A DNA stretch of 64,000 nt from Agromyces cerinus (GCF_016907835.1 NZ_JAFBCT010000001.1:3596001-3660000); one strand, 5' to 3'. Numbered from the stretch's first letter, positions 24,401-32,964 are shown. A program made the numbers and translations. The notes: a model not told the origin generated them from the letters alone.

Positions 24401-25723
24401 ATGGCCGAACGCGCGACGCGTGAGGAGACGGCACCGAACCCGGCTGCGCGCCGGGTGCAGGCGGCGTACTTCACGCTGCTCATCGGCAACACCCTCGCCG
24501 CCTCCTTCATCTGGGGCGTCAACACGCTCTTCCTGCTCGACGCCGGCCTCACGAACTTCGAGGCGTTCGCCGCCAACGCCTTCTTCTCGGTGGGCATGGT
24601 GATCTTCGAGGTGCCGACGGGGGTCGTCGCCGACACCCTCGGGCGGCGGGTCTCGTACCTGCTCGGCACCGTCACGCTCGCCGTGACGACCGTGCTGTAC
24701 TACCTGCTCTGGGTGGCTCATTCGCCGTTCTGGATGTGGGCGATCGTCTCGGTGCTGCTCGGCCTCGGCTTCACCTTCTTCTCGGGCGCCGTCGAGGCCT
24801 GGCTCGTCGACGCGCTCGCCGCGACCGGCTACACGGGCGGGCTCGAGCGGGTCTTCGGGCGAGGGCTCGCGCTCGCGGGCGCGGCGATGTTCATCGGCTC
24901 GATCCTGGGCGGTGTGGTCGCGCAGGCGACGAATCTCGGGGTGCCGTTCCTCATCCGCGCCGGCATCCTCATCGTCATGTTCGTCGTCGCGGCCATCGTG
25001 ATGCACGACCTCGGGTTCACGCCGGCCGGACGCGCGCACCCGATCCGCGCGACGAAGGAGGTCTTCAACGCCTCGGTGAAGTACGGGCTCGGGCGGCGCC
25101 CGGTGCGCTACGTCATGTTCGCGTCGTTCTTCACGACGGGCGTCGGCTTCTACGTCTTCTACGCGCTGCAGCCGTACCTCGTCGAGCTCTGGGGCGACAC
25201 GGGCGCCTACTCGATCGCGGGTCTCGCTGCGGCGATCCTCTCGGGGTCGCAGGTGATCGGCGGGCTCGTGGCTCCGTGGGTGCGCCGGCGGTTCCGCAAG
25301 CGCACGACGACCATCATCCTGAGCCTCGTCGTGTCGAGCCTCGTGCTGCTCGCACTGGGAGTGAACCGCAACTTCTGGATCGCGCTGGTGCTCCTCACGG
25401 TGTGGGGGCTCGTCGACGCGGCCGCCGGGCCGGTGCAGCAGGCGTACCTGAACGACATGATCCCGTCGCAGCAGCGCGCGACCGTGCTCTCGTTCGACTC
25501 GCTGCTCGGCAGCACGGGCGGCGCCGTGATCCAGCCGGTGCTCGGCCGCTCGGCCGACCTCTGGGGGTACCCAGGCTCGCTGCTCGTCAGCGGCGGCATC
25601 CAGGCGCTCGCCGTGCCGTTCCTGTGGCTGAGTCGCCGGCAGGGGTCGCCGGCGGATGTCGCGACCGACGAGTCACCTGAGAGCCCCGAGGAGATCACGG
25701 AGTCAGGGCCGCCGGTCGGGTAG
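24401..25723 (+). CDS. Major facilitator superfamily transporter
   Basis: A 440-residue, roughly twelve-helix MFS protein. FEVPTGVVADTLGRRVSYLLG is the loop 2-3 signature, and related short-loop motifs recur at APWVRRRFRKRTT. The C-terminus is acidic. It resembles uncharacterised multidrug or fosmidomycin-type exporters; substrate cannot be assigned. ATG 24401 is preferred because upstream codons look non-coding. Neighbours give no functional clue. Confidence 0.8.
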   Translation: MAERATREETAPNPAARRVQAAYFTLLIGNTLAASFIWGVNTLFLLDAGLTNFEAFAANAFFSVGMVIFEVPTGVVADTLGRRVSYLLGTVTLAVTTVLYYLLWVAHSPFWMWAIVSVLLGLGFTFFSGAVEAWLVDALAATGYTGGLERVFGRGLALAGAAMFIGSILGGVVAQATNLGVPFLIRAGILIVMFVVAAIVMHDLGFTPAGRAHPIRATKEVFNASVKYGLGRRPVRYVMFASFFTTGVGFYVFYALQPYLVELWGDTGAYSIAGLAAAILSGSQVIGGLVAPWVRRRFRKRTTTIILSLVVSSLVLLALGVNRNFWIALVLLTVWGLVDAAAGPVQQAYLNDMIPSQQRATVLSFDSLLGSTGGAVIQPVLGRSADLWGYPGSLLVSGGIQALAVPFLWLSRRQGSPADVATDESPESPEEITESGPPVG

Positions 25724-25757
25724 TTCTCCCGCTCATCGGCCGATTTCACGGGTTCGT

Positions 25758-25771
25758 CCCCCGTTCGGGGG
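25758..25771 (+). terminator. GC hairpin after the MFS gene
   Basis: CCCCCG and CGGGGG arms around TT form a short, very stable hairpin 35 nt past the MFS stop. There is no T-run. It could end the MFS transcript or simply be GC-rich chance structure. Confidence 0.4.
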
Positions 25772-25841
25772 GCGTGTAGCATGGCTCGGACACGCCCGAG
25801 CGGCCGAGTGGTCGTTCCCGAATCGCGGCGGGAGGTGCCCG

Positions 25842-26507
25842 ATGCGGAAGACCGTCCTCTTCAGTGCTGCCGTCGCGGCCCTCTTCATCGGCTCGATCTT
25901 CATCGGCGTCGCCGCCGCGACAACCGGGGCGCCGGTGCTCTACGACGCGCGCTCGCCGCACCCCGTCGCAACGGACTCCGACGCATTCGACGTCGACGCA
26001 GGCGAGGCGCAGGGCAGCGAAGCGCAGGCCCCGGCCGACGGCGCCGACACCGACGACGCTCCGCTGCCGAGCCCGACGTCGCCGCCGAGGGCGACTCCGC
26101 GTCCGACTCCAGCGCCGACGCCCACGCCCGGCCCGACGAACCCGCCGATCGCCGACCCGGTGCCCACGCCCGAGGAGCAGCAGGCCTGGCTCGGCTTCCA
26201 GCAGCTCGTGCGCGAGTGCATGGTCGAGGCCGGCCACGAGTACCGCGAGTGGGAATGGTGGACCACCGAACCGCGCGACCCGACGTCGACGGCTCCGGCG
26301 ATGCCCGAGGGGCTCACCGCCGACGGCGAGGCCGCATGGCGGCTCGCACTCGAGGGCGACGGCGGTGAGAACGACGGATGCCTCGGCGAGGCCGTTCGCG
26401 AAGACCAGTCGCACCCGATCGTGCCGCCCGCGGCGGCGCCGCCGCCTCCGCCGACCGCGACGCCCGACGCCGAGACGCCCGACGCCGAGACGTCGCCCGG
26501 TAGCTGA
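25842..26507 (+). CDS. Secreted proline-rich protein with one Cys/Trp-rich domain
   Basis: A 221-residue protein: an N-terminal hydrophobic segment (TVLFSAAVAALFIGSIFIGVA), an Asp/Ala-rich then Pro/Thr-rich linker that would span the cell wall, one copy of the domain seen twice at 23039-23872 (VRECMVEAGHEYREWEWW, WRLALEGD, NDGCLGEAVRE), and a Pro/Thr tail. The start follows a GGGAGGT ribosome site. It is a paralogue of the PadR-operon protein, separated by two genes. Function unknown; a wall-exposed role is inferred from the linker. Confidence 0.75.
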   Translation: MRKTVLFSAAVAALFIGSIFIGVAAATTGAPVLYDARSPHPVATDSDAFDVDAGEAQGSEAQAPADGADTDDAPLPSPTSPPRATPRPTPAPTPTPGPTNPPIADPVPTPEEQQAWLGFQQLVRECMVEAGHEYREWEWWTTEPRDPTSTAPAMPEGLTADGEAAWRLALEGDGGENDGCLGEAVREDQSHPIVPPAAAPPPPPTATPDAETPDAETSPGS

Positions 26508-26531
26508 CCTCGCCGCGCCGGCGGGTCGGTC

Positions 26532-27230
26532 TCAGGCCTGGGCCGACAGCGTCTCGACGCGCCCGTTCAGCTCCGCGGCATCCGCAGCCCAGAGCTCGAC
26601 GACTTCGGCGGCGAGCCGCTCCTCGAGGCCGGCGAGCGCCTGCACGCGGAAGGTGACGGCCGCGGCGGTGTCGCCCGCCTTGCCGAAGCCCTGCGCGAGC
26701 GAGCGCATCCACGACTCGCTCGCCGCCTTGACGGCGGTGTAGTTCGCGCCGCCCGCGGTGGGGCGTTCGACCGTCGTCGACGAGACGATCGCGATGCGGC
26801 CGGCGGGGGAGGCGACGAGGTCGTCCCAGAAGGCGCGGCTGACGTACCGGAGTGCGGTGAATGAACGTTCGAGCACGCGGTAGTCCTCTTCGGTCTGCCC
26901 GGCGATGCCGCCGCCGCCGCGCCAGCCCCCGACGAGGTGCACGACGCCGTCGAGGTCGCCGACCCGCGCGTGCACGCGCATCGCGAGCTCGAGCACGTCG
27001 TCGCCGTCGGTGAGATCGGCGCGCTCGCCGATGACGCCCGGCAACTCGGCCTCGAGCGTCTCGAGGCGGCTGTCGTCGGTGCCGACGGCGACCACGCGGA
27101 CCCCGGCGTCGAGCAGTGCGCGGGCGACCGCCCGGCCGGAGGCGCTCGTCGCGCCGGCGATCAGCACGGTGCGGCCGGTGAGGCCGGTGGCGTCGGAGAG
27201 GCCGGGGGCGTCGGCGGGCTGGTCGGTCAT
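26532..27230 (-). CDS. Short-chain dehydrogenase/reductase-family protein
   Basis: A 232-residue SDR. The nucleotide site is atypical, VLIAGATSASGRAVARAL, but the active-site Tyr and Lys in NYTAVKAA are present with a Ser pair in IVSSTT upstream. Four codons upstream a GTG could start, but ATG 27230 has a GGAG site 6 nt before it. It lies beside the DUF6421 gene, a pairing common in actinobacteria, although a terminator-like hairpin at 27271-27311 separates them. Substrate unknown. Confidence 0.82.
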   Translation of the reverse strand: MTDQPADAPGLSDATGLTGRTVLIAGATSASGRAVARALLDAGVRVVAVGTDDSRLETLEAELPGVIGERADLTDGDDVLELAMRVHARVGDLDGVVHLVGGWRGGGGIAGQTEEDYRVLERSFTALRYVSRAFWDDLVASPAGRIAIVSSTTVERPTAGGANYTAVKAASESWMRSLAQGFGKAGDTAAAVTFRVQALAGLEERLAAEVVELWAADAAELNGRVETLSAQA

Positions 27231-27270
27231 GTTCGGCTCCACTTCGAGCTCTCGGAATCAGGCGAACGGA

Positions 27271-27311
27271 CGCTGCTCAGGACGGAATCCATGATCGTGT
27301 CCTGAGCAGCG
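27271..27311 (-). terminator. Terminator-like hairpin after DUF6421
   Basis: CGCTGCTCAGGAC (27271-27283) and GTCCTGAGCAGCG (27299-27311) are perfect 13-bp arms with a 15-nt loop. It lies between the stop of the DUF6421 gene (27338) and the SDR start, on the downstream side of both transcripts' reading direction. No T-run follows, which is usual in high-GC actinobacteria. Confidence 0.65.
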
Positions 27312-27337
27312 TACGTCGTCCTGAATCGGTGCGGCGA

Positions 27338-28792
27338 TCAGGCGTCGGCGGCCGTGATGCCGACGGTCGACTCGATGACGGGCTTCATCTTCTTGTCGAG
27401 GGCCTCGTAGAACATCGACAGCGGGAACTCGTCGTCCATCACGAGGTCCGTGTAGCCCTTGGGCGGGCCGGCGAGCACCTCGCGGGGCAGGCCCTCGGCC
27501 CACACCGACGCCGGGTTCGGCGTCACGACACTCGTGACGAGGTCGTAGGCGGCGAGCCAGTGCACCGTCTTCGGTCGGTCGATCGACTTCCAGTAGAGCT
27601 CGTCGATCGCGTCGCCGAGTTCGACGACCGCGTCGGGCACGGCGTCCCAGTCGAAGCTGAGCGAGACGTCGGTCCAGTCGAGCACGTGCTTCTGGTGCAG
27701 CCACGCGAACAGCAGCTGGCCGCCGAGCCCGTCGTAGTTGCGCACGCGCGAACCCGTGATGGCGAAGCGGAAGATGCGGTCGAAGATCACCGCGTACTGC
27801 ACGAGCTTGCCGGTCGAGCGCATCTGCTCTTCGACCTCGGTGAGCTCCTCGCCGGCGGCGAGGCGCGCGTTCAGGCCGCGCTCGATCTTCACCGACTCGC
27901 GGAACGCGGTGAGGTCGCACCGCAGCTCCTCGAGCGAGTAGAGGAAGAACGGCATGCGCTGCTTGATCATGAAGGGATCGAACGGCAGGTCGCCGCGCAT
28001 GTGCGTGCGGTCGTGGATGATGTCCCACATCACGAACGTGCGCTCGGCGAGCTCCTGGTCGTCGAGCAGCGCCGCCGCGTCGGCGGGCAGCTCGAGCTTC
28101 GTGATGTCGGATGCCGCGCGCACGACCCTGCGGTAGCGCGCTGCCTCGCGGTCCTGGAAGATCGCACCCCACGTGAACGTCGGAATCTCGCGCATCGCGA
28201 CCGTCTCGGGGAAGAGCACCGCCGAGTTCGTGTCGTAGCCGGGCGTGAAGTCGACGAGGCGCAGGCTCACGAAGAGCTTGTTGCCGTAGTCGCCGGCCTC
28301 GAGTTCCGCGATGAACTCGGGCCAGATCGTCTCGACGACGAGCGCCTCGACGTGCCGGTCCTGCGAACCGTTCTGCGTGTACATGGGGAAGACGACGAGG
28401 TGGCGGATGCCGTCGATGCGGTGCCGCTGCGGCTGGAACGCCACGAGCGAGTCGAGGAAGTCGGGCACGCCGAAGCCCTCGGCCTGCCAGCGACGGAAGT
28501 CGACGACGGATGCCGCGAGGTACTCGGCCTCGTGCGGGAACCGCGGCGCGAGCGCCTCGATCGACTCGACGATCGCGTCGACGAGACGGGATGCCTCTGC
28601 ACGGTCGGATGCCTCGGGCACCGAGCCGTCCTTCACCTGCAGCGACTGGAGGGCGGTCGCCGACTCCTTGAGGCGGAGCCACGCGGCATCCGTCTCGACG
28701 CCTTCGGCGAGCGCGAGGTCGGCGGCGGTCACCGCGTCCTCGAGAACCTCGGGTTCGCCGATGATGGCGTCGATCGTGGTGTTGCTCGACAT
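27338..28792 (-). CDS. DUF6421-family protein
   Basis: A 484-residue soluble protein, one of a conserved actinobacterial family with no known activity. Distinctive stretches include HLVVFPMYTQNGSQDRHVEALV, FTWGAIFQDREAARYRRVV, a His/Asp-rich VMWDIIHDRTHMRGDLPFDPF, and LLFAWLHQKHVLDWTDV; the HDRTH segment could bind metal. The start at 28792 follows a GGAGGT ribosome site. It is grouped with an SDR. My family assignment rests on remembered sequence similarity, and no reaction is proposed. Confidence 0.75.
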   Translation of the reverse strand: MSSNTTIDAIIGEPEVLEDAVTAADLALAEGVETDAAWLRLKESATALQSLQVKDGSVPEASDRAEASRLVDAIVESIEALAPRFPHEAEYLAASVVDFRRWQAEGFGVPDFLDSLVAFQPQRHRIDGIRHLVVFPMYTQNGSQDRHVEALVVETIWPEFIAELEAGDYGNKLFVSLRLVDFTPGYDTNSAVLFPETVAMREIPTFTWGAIFQDREAARYRRVVRAASDITKLELPADAAALLDDQELAERTFVMWDIIHDRTHMRGDLPFDPFMIKQRMPFFLYSLEELRCDLTAFRESVKIERGLNARLAAGEELTEVEEQMRSTGKLVQYAVIFDRIFRFAITGSRVRNYDGLGGQLLFAWLHQKHVLDWTDVSLSFDWDAVPDAVVELGDAIDELYWKSIDRPKTVHWLAAYDLVTSVVTPNPASVWAEGLPREVLAGPPKGYTDLVMDDEFPLSMFYEALDKKMKPVIESTVGITAADA

Positions 28793-29153
28793 GTGAACCT
28801 CCGATCCTCGATGAGGGGTGAGTGCTGCGAATGGATGCGCGCGACGCGAATCGCCGTGCCCTTCAAGGCTACGAGCCGAGGCTCTGCGATTGGTTGTGCC
28901 CCGGCGCGGGATTCTTGCGTGAGCGCAAGATCTCGCGGCTGAGATCGCTGCGGCGCGCAGGAGGCCCGTCGGCTCCCGCCTGGGCGCGATTGCATCGGAG
29001 CGGGTGCAGCCCCTGAGTCGTGCCGGTGCGGGCACGTGTGCGGAACGCGCCGATGTCGACCGGCGGTCCAGTGGGGGTCCGGATGTCGCCCCGCTCGGGC
29101 GTTCCTATCGTGAGGGATATTCAGTTATTGAACCCGAGTGGAAGGACAGGATC
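28793..29153. other. Intergenic region with inverted repeat
   Basis: I see no gene in these 361 nt between two divergent genes. It holds the DUF6421 promoter region and an inverted repeat at 28913-28930 (TCTTGCG and CGCAAGA around TGAG), plausible as a regulator site. An AT-rich stretch (GATATTCAGTTATTGAAC, 29116-29133) and the AAGGACAGG ribosome site lie just before the lipoprotein gene. Confidence 0.5.
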
Positions 29154-29663
29154 ATGAACACCACGAAGACGGGGTCGGCGGCCATCGGTGCAGTGGCGCT
29201 CCTCGTCGTACTCAGTGCATGCGCAGGGGTGCGCGACGATGTCGAGCCGGGGAACGTGCCGCAGTCGCAGCACGAGCTCCAGCAGTCGGCCCGACAAGAG
29301 TCCGACGCGATGCGTGCCGAGCTCCACGCCGGCGCGACCTCCGTGCAGTCGTTCGCGACCGCCGAGGGGATCCGCAGTGCCAAGCAGGCCGAGTCCCGCT
29401 CGTTCGCCGGCCCGTCGCCGTCGAGCGTCGAGGGGATCCGCAGTGCGAAGCAGGCCGAGTCTCGCTCGTTCGCCGGCCCGTCGCCGTCGAGCGTCGAGGG
29501 GATCCGCAGTGCGAAGCAGTCGGAGGCTCGGGCCGACGTCGGCCCGTCGGCGGCCGAAGCGCAGGGGGTGCGTCTGACGAAGTACGGGGAGGCTCTGGCC
29601 GCCGCCGAGTCCCTTCGTCAGCACGAGCTCGAGCACGGCGCATCATCGGACCGACTCCGGTGA
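29154..29663 (+). CDS. Lipoprotein with 22-residue tandem repeats
   Basis: A 169-residue protein. The N-terminus has a lipoprotein signal ending in the lipobox LSAC (Cys near residue 24). After a Gln/Ser-rich spacer come two identical 22-residue units beginning EGIRSAKQAESRSFAGPSPS, a third diverged unit and a weaker fourth (QGVRLTKYGEALAAAES). The repeats are identical or nearly so at the DNA level, so they expanded recently or are kept by conversion. Function unknown. ATG 29154 has an AAGGA ribosome site. Confidence 0.75.
   Translation: MNTTKTGSAAIGAVALLVVLSACAGVRDDVEPGNVPQSQHELQQSARQESDAMRAELHAGATSVQSFATAEGIRSAKQAESRSFAGPSPSSVEGIRSAKQAESRSFAGPSPSSVEGIRSAKQSEARADVGPSAAEAQGVRLTKYGEALAAAESLRQHELEHGASSDRLR
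29364..29561 (+). repeat. 66-bp in-frame tandem repeat, three copies
   Basis: Units at 29364-29429, 29430-29495 and 29496-29561. The first two differ at only two bases; the third matches for about its first half and then diverges. Each begins GAGGGGATCCGCAGTGC. The unit length is a multiple of three, so copy number could change without breaking the reading frame. Confidence 0.85.
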
Positions 29664-29675
29664 CCCGCGACGACC

Positions 29676-29709
29676 CGACGGGGCCCCGGCAGATGCCGAG
29701 GCCCCGTCG
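29676..29709 (+). terminator. Terminator hairpin after the repeat lipoprotein
   Basis: CGACGGGGCC and GGCCCCGTCG are perfect 10-bp arms with a 14-nt loop, 13 nt past the lipoprotein stop. Position and stability fit an intrinsic terminator without a T-tract. Confidence 0.7.
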
Positions 29710-29933
29710 CATGCGCGCGGATGCCTCGAACGATGCTGTCGTACGCCACACAACATCTCGCCCCCGAGGATCGTGCGGTGTTCCGCGCGCAGCGGTGAAT
29801 CGAAACGTCATGCTGTGACGCACCGAGTCGCGTGCTGGGACATGGGCACCCCTCTCCATTGACGCCGGCTCTCGGGCGCTGTCAGGATGCGATTCGGCAG
29901 ATCGTCGATCCCTAGAGCAAGGAAACCTCCCAC

Positions 29934-30218
29934 ATGACCACTCCCGCTCCCGCCCCCGTGTCCGCACCGTCGGCGCCCGCCGAGAAGTGGAACGTCCTCG
30001 CGATCGTCGGCTTCGTGCTCTCGCTCCTGGGCACCAACATCGTCGCCATCGTGCTCGGGTTCATCGCCCTGAGTCAGGTGAAGAAGTCGGGTGAACGCGG
30101 CCGCGGCCTCGCGCTCGCTGCCGTCATCATCGGCTTCGCATCGATCGTGCTCTACATCATCATCTTCATCGCGACCTTCGCGTTCGTTGCGGCGACCCCC
30201 GCGGTCACGTCCTACTGA
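29934..30218 (+). CDS. DUF4190-domain small membrane protein
   Basis: A 94-residue protein with a Pro/Ala-rich N-terminus and two transmembrane segments: NVLAIVGFVLSLLGTNIVAIVLGFIAL and LALAAVIIGFASIVLYIIIFIA, flanking a basic QVKKSGERGRG turn. This is the DUF4190 pattern, common in actinobacterial membrane proteins of unknown role. An AAGGAA ribosome site precedes the ATG. A strong hairpin terminates it 22 nt downstream. Confidence 0.8.
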   Translation: MTTPAPAPVSAPSAPAEKWNVLAIVGFVLSLLGTNIVAIVLGFIALSQVKKSGERGRGLALAAVIIGFASIVLYIIIFIATFAFVAATPAVTSY

Positions 30219-30239
30219 GTCGTCGACGAGACCACTCGC

Positions 30240-30277
30240 ACGAAGTCCCCACGCGGCGCTGCCGGTGGGGACTTCGT
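30240..30277. terminator. Bidirectional terminator hairpin
   Basis: ACGAAGTCCCCAC (30240-30252) and GTGGGGACTTCGT (30265-30277) form a perfect 13-bp stem with a 12-nt loop. It lies between the convergent DUF4190 and DHA2 transporter genes and can serve both. Confidence 0.75.
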
Positions 30278-30290
30278 CGTCTGACGGCCG

Positions 30291-31757
30291 TCAGTGCACG
30301 AGGGCGGCCTCGCGGATCGGCGCGCCGGTCGCTGCAGGCGTCGCCCGCCCGGCCGGCAGCAGCAGGGCGATGAGCGCCGAGGCGAGCAGCACCGATGCGC
30401 CGACCACGACGGCCGGCTCGGCGCCGACGGTGTAGTCGGCGGGGGTGAGTGCGCCGCCGGCTCCGGTGAAGACCGCCGTCGAGACGGCGATGCCGAGCGC
30501 GACGCCCACTTCGCGGAGCATCGAGTTCGTGCCGCTGGCCTTCGCGTGGTCGTCGGGCTGCATGGTCGCGAGCACGGCCGTCGCCGACGGGGCGAACACG
30601 AGGCCCATGCCGACGCCGGCGAGGATGAACGGCGCCACGAAGGCCGAGTACTCGGTGTCGACGTCGAGCAGGCCCGTCAGCCAGAAGAGCGCCGCCGACA
30701 GGGCTGCGAGGCCCGCGACGATGAGGGCGCGCGTGCCGATGCGCCCGGCGAACGCTCCGGCGAGCGGCGCGACGACCATCGGGGCGAGCGTCCACGGCGA
30801 GGTCTGCACCGCAGCCTCGAGCGGGGTCGCGCCCTGCACGACCTGCAGGAACTGGATGAGGATGAAGATCGACCCGAACGCGCCGAAGCTGAAGCCGAAC
30901 CCCGCGAGGTTCGCGACCGTGAAGCTGCGATCGCGGAAGAGGCGGAGCGGCAGGAGCGGCGCCGAGGCGCGTGACTCCCAGACGACGAAGCCGACGAGGA
31001 GCAGGCCGCCGACGATGAGGCTGCCGAGCACCTCGGTGCTCGACCAGCCGGCCTCGTTGCCCCGCACGATGCCGTAGACGAGGCCGAGGAGGCCGAGCCC
31101 CGAGAGGGCGAGGCCGAAGACGTCGGCGCGGAGCCGGGCGCCGAAGCTGTTCTGCAGCGCGAGCAGCACGAGGGCGATCGAGACGACGCCGACGGGCACG
31201 TTGATCCAGAAGATGGCCTGCCAGGCCCAGCCCTCGATGACCGCGCCGCCGACGAGCGGTCCGGTGGCGACGCCGAGGCCCGCCACTCCGCCCCAGATGC
31301 CGATGGCGAGAGGGCGCCGCGCCAACGGCACGGCGCCGGCGAGCAGGGTGAGCGAGAGCGGCATGATGGCGGCGGCGCCGAAGCCCTGCGCGGCTCGGGC
31401 GGCGATGAGCTGGCCCGGATCGGTGGCGAGGGCCGCGAGTGCCGAGCTCAGCGTGAACACCGCGATGCCGATGATGAAGAGGGTGCGTCGCCCGAATCGG
31501 TCGCCGAGGGCGACCGCCATCAGGATCGTGCTCGCGAACGCGAGCGTGTACGCGTTCATGAACCACTGCAGCTCTTCGACGGATGCCCCGAACTCCGCGT
31601 GCAGCACGGGCAGCGCGTTGGTCATGACGAGGTTGTCGAGCGTCGCCATGAACATCGGCAGCGCCGTGGCGAGGAGGACGAGCCAGAGCGGACCCGGTCG
31701 TCGGGCGCCGGAACGACGCGTGGAGGGGCGTACTGCGGCATCGAGAGTGGTGGACAC
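30291..31757 (-). CDS. DHA2-family MFS drug exporter
   Basis: A 488-residue, about fourteen-helix transporter of the QacA/EmrB type: LDNLVMTNALPVLHAEFG in helix 1, MNAYTLAFASTILMAVALGDRFGRRTLF as motif A, and an AIGIWGGVAGLGVATGPLVGG motif C marking antiporters. The frame is open upstream, but GTG 31757 has an AAGGAG site 7 nt before it and leaves the operators free. It is divergent from a TetR gene and very probably repressed by it, exporting a toxic compound or drug that is not identifiable here. Confidence 0.9.
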   Translation of the reverse strand: MSTTLDAAVRPSTRRSGARRPGPLWLVLLATALPMFMATLDNLVMTNALPVLHAEFGASVEELQWFMNAYTLAFASTILMAVALGDRFGRRTLFIIGIAVFTLSSALAALATDPGQLIAARAAQGFGAAAIMPLSLTLLAGAVPLARRPLAIGIWGGVAGLGVATGPLVGGAVIEGWAWQAIFWINVPVGVVSIALVLLALQNSFGARLRADVFGLALSGLGLLGLVYGIVRGNEAGWSSTEVLGSLIVGGLLLVGFVVWESRASAPLLPLRLFRDRSFTVANLAGFGFSFGAFGSIFILIQFLQVVQGATPLEAAVQTSPWTLAPMVVAPLAGAFAGRIGTRALIVAGLAALSAALFWLTGLLDVDTEYSAFVAPFILAGVGMGLVFAPSATAVLATMQPDDHAKASGTNSMLREVGVALGIAVSTAVFTGAGGALTPADYTVGAEPAVVVGASVLLASALIALLLPAGRATPAATGAPIREAALVH

Positions 31758-31773
31758 GACGGCGCTCCTTGTT

Positions 31774-31816
31774 GTTATCGGATGATTACTTCGAACTGTA
31801 GTAATCGACTGATAAC
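31774..31816. promoter_or_regulatory. Nested inverted repeats in the tetR/exporter divergent promoter
   Basis: Outer arms GTTATC (31774-31779) and GATAAC (31811-31816) and inner arms GATTAC (31784-31789) and GTAATC (31801-31806) share one dyad axis. Taken as 16-bp half sites they match at 13 positions. The element ends at the tetR ATG and covers the region where both promoters must lie, as expected for a TetR operator. Confidence 0.7.
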
Positions 31817-32437
31817 ATGTCAACCATGACGGTCGAATCGGCTCCCACGGCTCCGCGCATGAAGGCGGCCGACCGCCGCGAGCTCATCCTCGAGGCCGCC
31901 ACGGCGGTCTTCGGTGCGAAGACCTACGTCGGCACCACGACCGACGAGGTCGCTCGAGCCGCCGGGGTCAGCCAGCCCTACGTCGTGCGGCTCTTCGGCA
32001 CGAAGGAGAAGCTCTTCATCGAGGTCATCGATCGCGCGTACGACCGCATGATCGACGTGTTCCGGGCAGCGCTGCCGGGGGCGCCGGAGGGGGTCGGCGA
32101 GCGCATGGGCACGGCATACACCGAGCTCCTGGTCGAGCGCGGCATGCTGCCGGTCGTCGCGAACTCCACGGCGCTCGGAGGCGAACCCCAGATCGGCCGC
32201 GTCGCCCGCGCCGGGTTCAGCCGCATCTGGCGATTCCTCCGCGACGAGGCGGGGTTCACGCCCGAGCAGGCCCGCGAGTTCATCGCCACCGGCATGCTGA
32301 TCAACACGATCGTCGGCCTGCGACTCACGGGCGACTACGGCGACGAGGTCTCGGCGACGGAGGTGCTCGACGCCTGCTTCCCCGACGCCGTCGAGAAGGT
32401 GCGTACCCTGCTTCCCGCCGCCGGCGAGCCCTGGTGA
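31817..32437 (+). CDS. TetR-family regulator of the divergent exporter
   Basis: A 206-residue TetR protein. The DNA-binding domain is DRRELILEAATAVFGAKTYVGTTTDEVARAAGVSQPYVVRLFGTKEKL, split here as helices 1-4 (residues about 19-66); the C-terminal ligand domain is typical in length. ATG 31817 directly abuts the operator; ATG 31859 is an alternative start that would remove 14 poorly conserved residues. Its partner and target should be the DHA2 exporter, giving drug-inducible efflux. Confidence 0.9.
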   Translation: MSTMTVESAPTAPRMKAADRRELILEAATAVFGAKTYVGTTTDEVARAAGVSQPYVVRLFGTKEKLFIEVIDRAYDRMIDVFRAALPGAPEGVGERMGTAYTELLVERGMLPVVANSTALGGEPQIGRVARAGFSRIWRFLRDEAGFTPEQAREFIATGMLINTIVGLRLTGDYGDEVSATEVLDACFPDAVEKVRTLLPAAGEPW

Positions 32438-32490
32438 CGCCTCCGAGATCGTCATAGTCGACGCGGGCCGGCGTAGGCCATGATGTGTGC

Positions 32491-32964
32491 ATGGTCGAAC
32501 CCCCGGCGGAGCCTGCAACGAGGCCGAATCGTACGCTCATCGTGATCCTCTCCGTCATCGGCGTGCTCGTCGTCGTCGCCCTCGTCGTGGTGTTCACCCG
32601 CGGCACGCCCCAGCTCCTCGACGAGTCCACGCCCGAAGGCGTGGTGCAGCGGTACTCGGCCGCGGTGATCGACGGCGACGAGGCCGCTGCCATCGAGTAC
32701 CTCGTCCCCGAGCTCGGCGACCCCTGCCGCGAGTTCGACGGCGGATACTCCCAGGACCTGCGCGTGACCCATGTCTCGACGACGCAGCGCGATGACACCG
32801 CCGAGGTGCAGGTGCTCATCACCACCACCTACGACGCCGGACCGTTCGACTCCTCGAGCTACGAGGAGAAGGCCGAGTTCGACCTCGTCAGGAGCGGGGA
32901 CGGCTGGCTCATCGAATCGACGCCCTGGCCGCTCACGATCTGCGAGCCCGGGGTGGTGGAGTGA
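32491..32964 (+). CDS. Membrane-anchored protein of unknown function
   Basis: A 157-residue protein with one N-terminal transmembrane helix (about 15-36, LIVILSVIGVLVVVALVVVF) and an extracytoplasmic domain of the nuclear-transport-factor/DUF4878-like type (TPEGVVQRYSAAVIDGDEAAAIEYL, later GWLIESTPW) with two cysteines (PCREF and ICEPG). It is followed with a TGATG overlap by the large membrane protein gene, so the two likely act together at the membrane. A CATGAT hexamer 6 nt before the ATG may be a leaderless -10. Confidence 0.7.
   Translation: MVEPPAEPATRPNRTLIVILSVIGVLVVVALVVVFTRGTPQLLDESTPEGVVQRYSAAVIDGDEAAAIEYLVPELGDPCREFDGGYSQDLRVTHVSTTQRDDTAEVQVLITTTYDAGPFDSSSYEEKAEFDLVRSGDGWLIESTPWPLTICEPGVVE

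Noticed and set aside
29364..29561. Tandem repeats as a CRISPR array
   Set aside because: Units are contiguous with no spacers and keep the reading frame of a lipoprotein.
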